This document shows positions 60,121 through 64,000 of a stretch of DNA of 64,000 nt, piece by piece. A program made the position numbers and the translations under genes. Below the pieces are notes generated by a model that made no database searches, was not told the origin of the DNA, and worked only from the letters and a program-made list of their open reading frames with translations. The stretch comes from Archangiaceae bacterium (GTDB lineage Bacteria > Myxococcota > Myxococcia > Myxococcales > Myxococcaceae). The stretch's first letter is position 1. Each line of letters starts with the position of its first letter. The stretch spans positions 1-64,000 of the forward strand of contig JADJNS010000035.1 of NCBI GenBank assembly GCA_016714225.1. The letters run 5' to 3'.

Positions 60121-61659
60121 ATGGGGCTGGCCAGAGGGTGGGTGGTGCGAGCGCTGGTGCTGCTGCCCCTGTGGGGCTGCGGAGTGGGAAGAGGCGGTGA
60201 CGAAGGCCGCGCCGCCCGGCACCTGTCGCTGACCTGCAACCCGGCGTGGAACCCGGCCTGGTCGCAGGGGGGCTCGGCGGGCCCCTGGTGGGTCGAGTAC
60301 GCCATCGGCGGCGGCAAGGGAAAGGTGGTCAGCGCGTGGCTCGAGGCGAGCGATCAGCAGCTGCTGCTGACCGAGCAGTGGGGCAAGTGGAGCGCCAGCC
60401 CGCCGCGAAAGCTCGAGGCCGGCACGCCGATCGTGGTGCACGCGCTCAATGATCGCTACCAGACCGCTTCGACCTACGCGTTCGGCTACCTGGCCGAGGC
60501 GGCGCCGCTCACCGACCCATGCGGGGGCCAGTGCGTGCCGCGCTGCGGAGCCAACCTCTGCGGCGACGACGGCTGCGGCGGCAGCTGCGGGCTGTGCCCT
60601 GAAGGCACCGCGTGCGAAGCGGGCAGCTGCGTCGAGTACGTCGCGCCGCAGCGGGTGTGCAGCGGCGGCGAGTGCACCTGCATCGCGCCGTGGAACCCGT
60701 TCTGGCAGCAGGTGAACGCCAACGACTACTGGGTCGAGTACACGGTGAGCCGGGGCACGGTGAAGTCGGTGTGGCTCGAGGTGGTGGGCGGAGATCGCAC
60801 CGACCTCAAGCTCGAGTGGGGGCGCTGGGTCGGCGCGCCGCGCACCGCCATCGCCGCGGGCACCCCCGTGGTGCTGCACGCCAGAGACGACGCGCGGCAC
60901 ACCGCGCAGACCGCTCCGTTCGAGTACCTCACGACCCAAGTGGCTTCGACCGACGCGTGCCGGGGCAGCGGGCCGGCGCCCACCTGCGCCGAGCTGGCGG
61001 CCGGCATGGTGACGGTGAGCTTCGACGACGGGCTCGACGCGCAGTACACGCTGGCGCGCCCGCTGCTGCTGCAGCACCGCCTGCAGGTGACGCTGTACTT
61101 CATCTCGGACGCGCTGGCCGAGGGCTGGCCGGGCTACCTCACCCTGCCCCACGCGCGCCGGCTGCTCGACGACGGCCACGAGCTCGCCTCGCACACCGCT
61201 ACGCACCCCGACCTGGCCACCGAGAGCGGGCCGGCGATCGAAGACGAGCTCGAGCGCTCGAAGACGTGGCTGGAAGCCGCGTTCGGCCGGCCGGTCGACG
61301 ACTTCGCGACGCCGTACGGCTCGTTCAACGACGCGGTGGTGGCGAGCGCGAGGCGCCACTACCAGAGCCACACCACGGTCGACACCGGGCTCAACTTCCC
61401 CGGCGACGATCTCTACCGGCTCAAGCGCTACACCGTGACCGCCGACACCACCCCCGCGCAGATCGCCGGCTGGGTGGAGCAGGCGAAGCGCGCGCATGGC
61501 TGGGCGATTCTGCTCTTCCACGACTTCACCCGCGGCGCGCCGACCGACCCGTACGGTTACGCGATCTCCGACTTCCAGAAGGTGCTCGACGACCTCGACC
61601 AGAGCGGGGTCGAGGTCGTCTCGATCTCCGAGGGCACCGCGCGCCTGCGGTGCCCCTGA
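60121..61659 (+). CDS. lipoprotein polysaccharide deacetylase with duplicated N-terminal module
   Basis: ATG at 60121; 512 residues. Signal with lipobox-like LLPLWGC. Two related modules of about 80 residues (from about 40, NPAWNPAWSQGG; from about 188, APWNPFWQQVNANDYWVEYT) share WVEY, KxVxxxWLE, WGxWxxxPxxxxxAGTPxVxHAxxD and Y/F-L at the end. A Cys-rich linker (CGGQCVPRCGANLCGDDGC) lies between. A CE4 NodB domain follows from about 298: VSFDDGLDAQY, ELASHTATHPDL, FATPYGSFNDAV. The module duplicates may bind polysaccharide, but no named CBM family is recognised. Envelope-bound deacetylation of wall or capsule polymer is likely. Confidence 0.8.
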   Translation: MGLARGWVVRALVLLPLWGCGVGRGGDEGRAARHLSLTCNPAWNPAWSQGGSAGPWWVEYAIGGGKGKVVSAWLEASDQQLLLTEQWGKWSASPPRKLEAGTPIVVHALNDRYQTASTYAFGYLAEAAPLTDPCGGQCVPRCGANLCGDDGCGGSCGLCPEGTACEAGSCVEYVAPQRVCSGGECTCIAPWNPFWQQVNANDYWVEYTVSRGTVKSVWLEVVGGDRTDLKLEWGRWVGAPRTAIAAGTPVVLHARDDARHTAQTAPFEYLTTQVASTDACRGSGPAPTCAELAAGMVTVSFDDGLDAQYTLARPLLLQHRLQVTLYFISDALAEGWPGYLTLPHARRLLDDGHELASHTATHPDLATESGPAIEDELERSKTWLEAAFGRPVDDFATPYGSFNDAVVASARRHYQSHTTVDTGLNFPGDDLYRLKRYTVTADTTPAQIAGWVEQAKRAHGWAILLFHDFTRGAPTDPYGYAISDFQKVLDDLDQSGVEVVSISEGTARLRCP

Positions 61660-61676
61660 CGAGCCCTGGGCCTTCT

Positions 61677-62666
61677 TCAGCCGCCCGACTTGATCATCAT
61701 GTTGCGGAAGCTCATGTGCTCGAGCTTCGAGGGCTGGTACTGCACGCCCTGCCCGCCGAAGAACGCCGACATCATCACGCGGTCGGCGGTGCCCCAGTGG
61801 TAGGTGAGGGTCTGGTGCGCCTTCTCGACGCCGTTGAGATAGCCGCGCGTCTCGCCGGTCGAGAGATCATAGAGAATCTCCACGGTGTTCCACTGCCCGG
61901 CCACCAGCTTCGCGTCGGAAGCCCAGAGCCAGTGGGTGCCGTAGTCGGTCACCGTGGGGCTCACGCCGCCGCTGACGTTGTAGAAGTAGAAGCTGAGCTG
62001 ACCGCCGGCGTTCCACATCAGGCGGCCGCTCCAGCCGTCGATGGCGTCGCTGCCGCCCGCGGGAGCGCTGCCGCCGGCCAGACCGGGGAGCTTGCCGCCG
62101 GCGCGGAAGTCGAAGTTCCCTTCCGGCATCACCTCGTAGCGAATGCGGTACTTGCTCGCGCCGGCGATGGTCCAGACGAAGGCCGCGCCGGTGGTGCCCG
62201 GGCCGGTCTGGCCCTGCGGAAACGAGTACGTCGAGGTGCCCTGCGGCACGACCAGCCAGCCCGCGTTCGGATCAGGAGTCGGCGTGGGCGCGGGGGGCGG
62301 GTCCATCGCGGGAGGCGGAGCGGTGGGAGCCGGGTCGGTCGCCGGAGGCGGCGCGGTGGGCGCCGGGTCGGTGGCGGGCGGCGGCTCGGCCACCGGCGGC
62401 TCGGTGGGCGTGGGCTCGGGCGGAGGCGTGATGCCGGGCTCGAGCACCGCGACGCTGGGCCGCGCGAAGGTGGCGATGCCCGCGTTCACCTGGGCGATCT
62501 GGCGGTCGGCGGCGGCGGCGAGCACCACGCGGTTGTGCGGATCTTGCGCGGCGGCCGCGGCAGACGAGTCGGTGACCGGGGGGGTCGGGTCGAGGGGGCC
62601 GCCACAAGCGGCACCGACGAGCATGAGAATCGCGAGACTGCAGAGCGGTCGGAGCTTCGGGTTCAA
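61677..62666 (-). CDS. PL14-like polysaccharide lyase lipoprotein
   Basis: The chosen start is TTG at 62664-62666 with GAGG six bases upstream; 329 residues. The lipobox LMLVGAAC is followed by a Pro/Thr/Ala linker with 11-residue repeats, then a jelly-roll domain from about 170: KYRIRYEVMPEGNFDFRAGG, KLPGLAGG, DGWSGRLMWNAGGQLSFYFY and ETRGYLNGVEKAHQTLTYHW. GGKLPGL and GxSxRLMW are features of polysaccharide lyase family 14 (alginate/glucuronate lyases). It converges with the deacetylase gene (17-base gap). Substrate unknown; an acidic polymer is expected. Confidence 0.65.
   Translation of the reverse strand: MNPKLRPLCSLAILMLVGAACGGPLDPTPPVTDSSAAAAAQDPHNRVVLAAAADRQIAQVNAGIATFARPSVAVLEPGITPPPEPTPTEPPVAEPPPATDPAPTAPPPATDPAPTAPPPAMDPPPAPTPTPDPNAGWLVVPQGTSTYSFPQGQTGPGTTGAAFVWTIAGASKYRIRYEVMPEGNFDFRAGGKLPGLAGGSAPAGGSDAIDGWSGRLMWNAGGQLSFYFYNVSGGVSPTVTDYGTHWLWASDAKLVAGQWNTVEILYDLSTGETRGYLNGVEKAHQTLTYHWGTADRVMMSAFFGGQGVQYQPSKLEHMSFRNMMIKSGG
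62308..62406 (-). repeat. 33-bp tandem repeats (3 units)
   Basis: Three 33-base units (62308-62340, 62341-62373, 62374-62406) encode APPPATDPAPT-type linker repeats in the PL14-like lipoprotein. The first two are very close; the third is diverged. Confidence 0.8.
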
Positions 62667-63022
62667 GACAACCTCGGGTTGCTTTGGCTCGCCTCGGACC
62701 GCGCGGAACACCCACCGCCCGAGATGCAAGTCGTTGTGTTGGAGCCGGTCGAACGACACGGTTCGGTGACGCATTCCGACCGGCGCGAACAAACACAAGC
62801 ACTTACGTCGACCGACATGTCGGCCGATGGTGATCCCGAACGGTTACTCGAGGCCCACTGTGCCGCAATGTGGTTGCGAACGGTGGGGTGGGTCGTTTCA
62901 GAGCCGACCTTTTTCGCCGATTAAACGACGCGACCGAACGAGACGCGTGCTCGCGACGAGGTCCGCCGCGGTCACTCTTTGCAGAACGGGTCAGCGACCT
63001 CGCGCGACGAAGTGCAGAAGCG
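62667..63022. other. 356-base intergenic region with palindrome
   Basis: Lies between the PL14-like gene and the multihaem gene, both leftward. It contains the perfect 12-bp palindrome CCGACATGTCGG at 62812-62823, about 145 bases upstream of the PL14-like start, a candidate operator. No coding sequence is supported on either strand. Confidence 0.45.
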
Positions 63023-63892
63023 TCAGGGCGCGACGATGCGACCGGGCGCGCCGTTCTTGCCGAGCGCGGTGTGGCAGCCGTTGCAGTCGCCGTCGGTCTG
63101 GCCGGTCATCATGGTGTTGCTCTTGCCGCCGGCGCGCACCCGCGCCCAGTAGGGCAGCGGCCACGAGACGGTGCGGCTGGTGTTGTAGAAGTTGCCCGCC
63201 GCGTTGGGGGTGAGGGTGAGCCGCACGTCGCCGTTGCCGTCGATGATCTCGACCACGGTGTCGGAGGGCAGGCCGCGCGAGTTGCAGAGATCTTCTTCGT
63301 GCAGCGCCGGGTAGACGGTGCCCATGAACAGGTAGGCGCGGCCGGGCTCCTGGGTGACGTGGCAGGCGCGGCAGGCGAGGCCGGGGTTCATCACCGTGCT
63401 CCCGCGGTCTCCTTGCGTCCAGTGCGAGCCCGAGGTGCAGGTCTGCATCGGCGGCCCGGCATCGGGCGGCATCGAGACGCAGGTGCCGGCCTGCATGCCA
63501 CCGTTCACCCAGGCGGCGAACGCGCTCACCTCACCCGGGGTGGCCTGCACCGCGTACGCCGGAGGCATGGGCGCGGCCGTCATCTGCATGCGGGCGAGGC
63601 TGCGCTCGCCGATGGTGGTGCCGCCGAAGGTCGGCGAGGCGGCGGTGAAGTCGCTGCGGGCCAGGAGCGCGAACGGCGCGCTGCTGGTGGTCGGGCGCCC
63701 GTGGCAGCTGGCGCACTTCTCGCTCACCAGCGTCGCGACGTCGCACGGCAGACCGTCGCCGGCCTGGGAACCGCCCCCTGCTCCGCCGCTGCCGCCGCCC
63801 GCCCCACCGCCGGTCGCGCCTCCGTCGTCGGTTCCGACCATCGGTTCGCACGCAGACAGCGCCAGGGCCAGCACCAGCAGTGAGGTACGCAT
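63023..63892 (-). CDS. three-haem cytochrome c lipoprotein
   Basis: 289 residues from ATG 63890-63892. The lipobox LALSAC is followed by a Gly-rich linker (GGATGGGAGGGSGGAGGG). Three CxxCH haem c sites are visible: CASCHGR (about residue 60), CRACHVT (about 175) and CNGCHTA (about 273). The middle shows a cytochrome-c-like PPAYAVQATPGEVSAFAAWV helix and the C-terminal half a beta domain (VVEIIDGNGDVRLTLTPNAA). Probably an envelope electron-transfer protein. Such Gly-linker multihaem lipoproteins recur in myxobacterial genomes. Confidence 0.8.
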   Translation of the reverse strand: MRTSLLVLALALSACEPMVGTDDGGATGGGAGGGSGGAGGGSQAGDGLPCDVATLVSEKCASCHGRPTTSSAPFALLARSDFTAASPTFGGTTIGERSLARMQMTAAPMPPAYAVQATPGEVSAFAAWVNGGMQAGTCVSMPPDAGPPMQTCTSGSHWTQGDRGSTVMNPGLACRACHVTQEPGRAYLFMGTVYPALHEEDLCNSRGLPSDTVVEIIDGNGDVRLTLTPNAAGNFYNTSRTVSWPLPYWARVRAGGKSNTMMTGQTDGDCNGCHTALGKNGAPGRIVAP

Positions 63893-63956
63893 GTTCGAGC
63901 CTCCAGTACCCCATCACCCACCTTTGCAGGCAGTGGGTTACGTTGTGCCCGCGACA

Positions 63957-64000
63957 ATGCGCGCCAAGCTGTTGATCCTGCTGATCGCGACCGACCCGGG
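63957..64000 (+). CDS. possible start of a gene cut by right window edge
   Basis: ATG at 63957 opens MRAKLLILLIATDPG, running off the window. A basic N-terminus and hydrophobic core fit a signal peptide or a receiver-type N-terminus, but 15 residues are too few to tell. It would diverge from the three-haem lipoprotein gene. Confidence 0.3.
   Translation, partial: MRAKLLILLIATDP

Overview
The window looks like a chromosome fragment from a myxobacterium (Myxococcota). It is strongly G+C-rich by eye. A large surface protein ends in a MYXO-CTERM-like tail once one frameshift is corrected. There are many exported lipoproteins, a Tat-exported DUF1501 protein paired with a haem- and sugar-binding lipoprotein, a TPR protein carrying a degenerate kinase domain, and the order tig-clpP-clpX-lon. 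The genus cannot be told from the sequence alone.

Left part, about 1-27 kb: a surface-polysaccharide locus, almost all on the minus strand. Read in the direction of transcription, a Wzc-like tyrosine autokinase/chain-length protein (24783-27014) leads an eleven-gene, mostly overlapping operon: nucleotide-sugar 6-dehydrogenase, 4-epimerase, NeuB-, NeuC-, 2-hydroxyacid dehydrogenase-, NeuA-like genes, GNAT, polysaccharide deacetylase, 2OG-Fe(II) oxygenase-like protein and a GT-B-type transferase. A divergent asparagine-synthetase-like amidotransferase follows. A second operon holds a sugar 4,6-dehydratase, two DegT aminotransferases, a GNAT and a Wzx-type flippase. A GT61-type glycosyltransferase faces the flippase. 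A third operon holds a methyltransferase, a PfkB kinase, a KdsC-like phosphatase, a nucleotidyltransferase-kinase fusion, a second nucleotidyltransferase and the start of a glycosyltransferase cut by the window edge. Together these predict an acidic capsule or O-antigen containing a nonulosonic acid, a HexNAc-uronic acid (possibly amidated), and an unusual residue activated by the kinase/phosphatase/nucleotidyltransferase set. No Wzy polymerase or Wza exporter is visible, so the locus probably continues to the left.

Middle part, 27-49 kb: the DUF1501/cytochrome pair, an unrecognised protein, a DTW-domain tRNA-modification enzyme with an extra domain, a PreA-like flavoenzyme without its Fe-S domain, a lipoprotein, RsmE, an exported trypsin-like protease, the pseudokinase-TPR protein, aminopeptidase P, a DUF2914 membrane protein, monothiol glutaredoxin GrxD, a large Cys-rich surface protein, a lipoprotein, BolA, YqgE and two small membrane proteins.

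Right part, 49-64 kb: lon, prolyl oligopeptidase, clpX, clpP and tig, all transcribed leftward. Then come tRNA-Leu(UAG), a YcaQ-like winged-helix protein, a membrane protein and a small set of exported wall- or polysaccharide-acting enzymes (NlpC/P60, polysaccharide deacetylase with a duplicated module, PL14-like lyase), ending with a three-haem lipoprotein.

Sequence quality is a major caveat. At least fifteen genes, including lon and clpX, are continuous only after one or more single-base corrections, often at G/C homopolymers. A near-pure G tract of about 190 bases (53574-53760) sits where the prolyl oligopeptidase N-terminus should be. These look like sequencing errors rather than pseudogenes, and many gene spans below are reconstructed across them.
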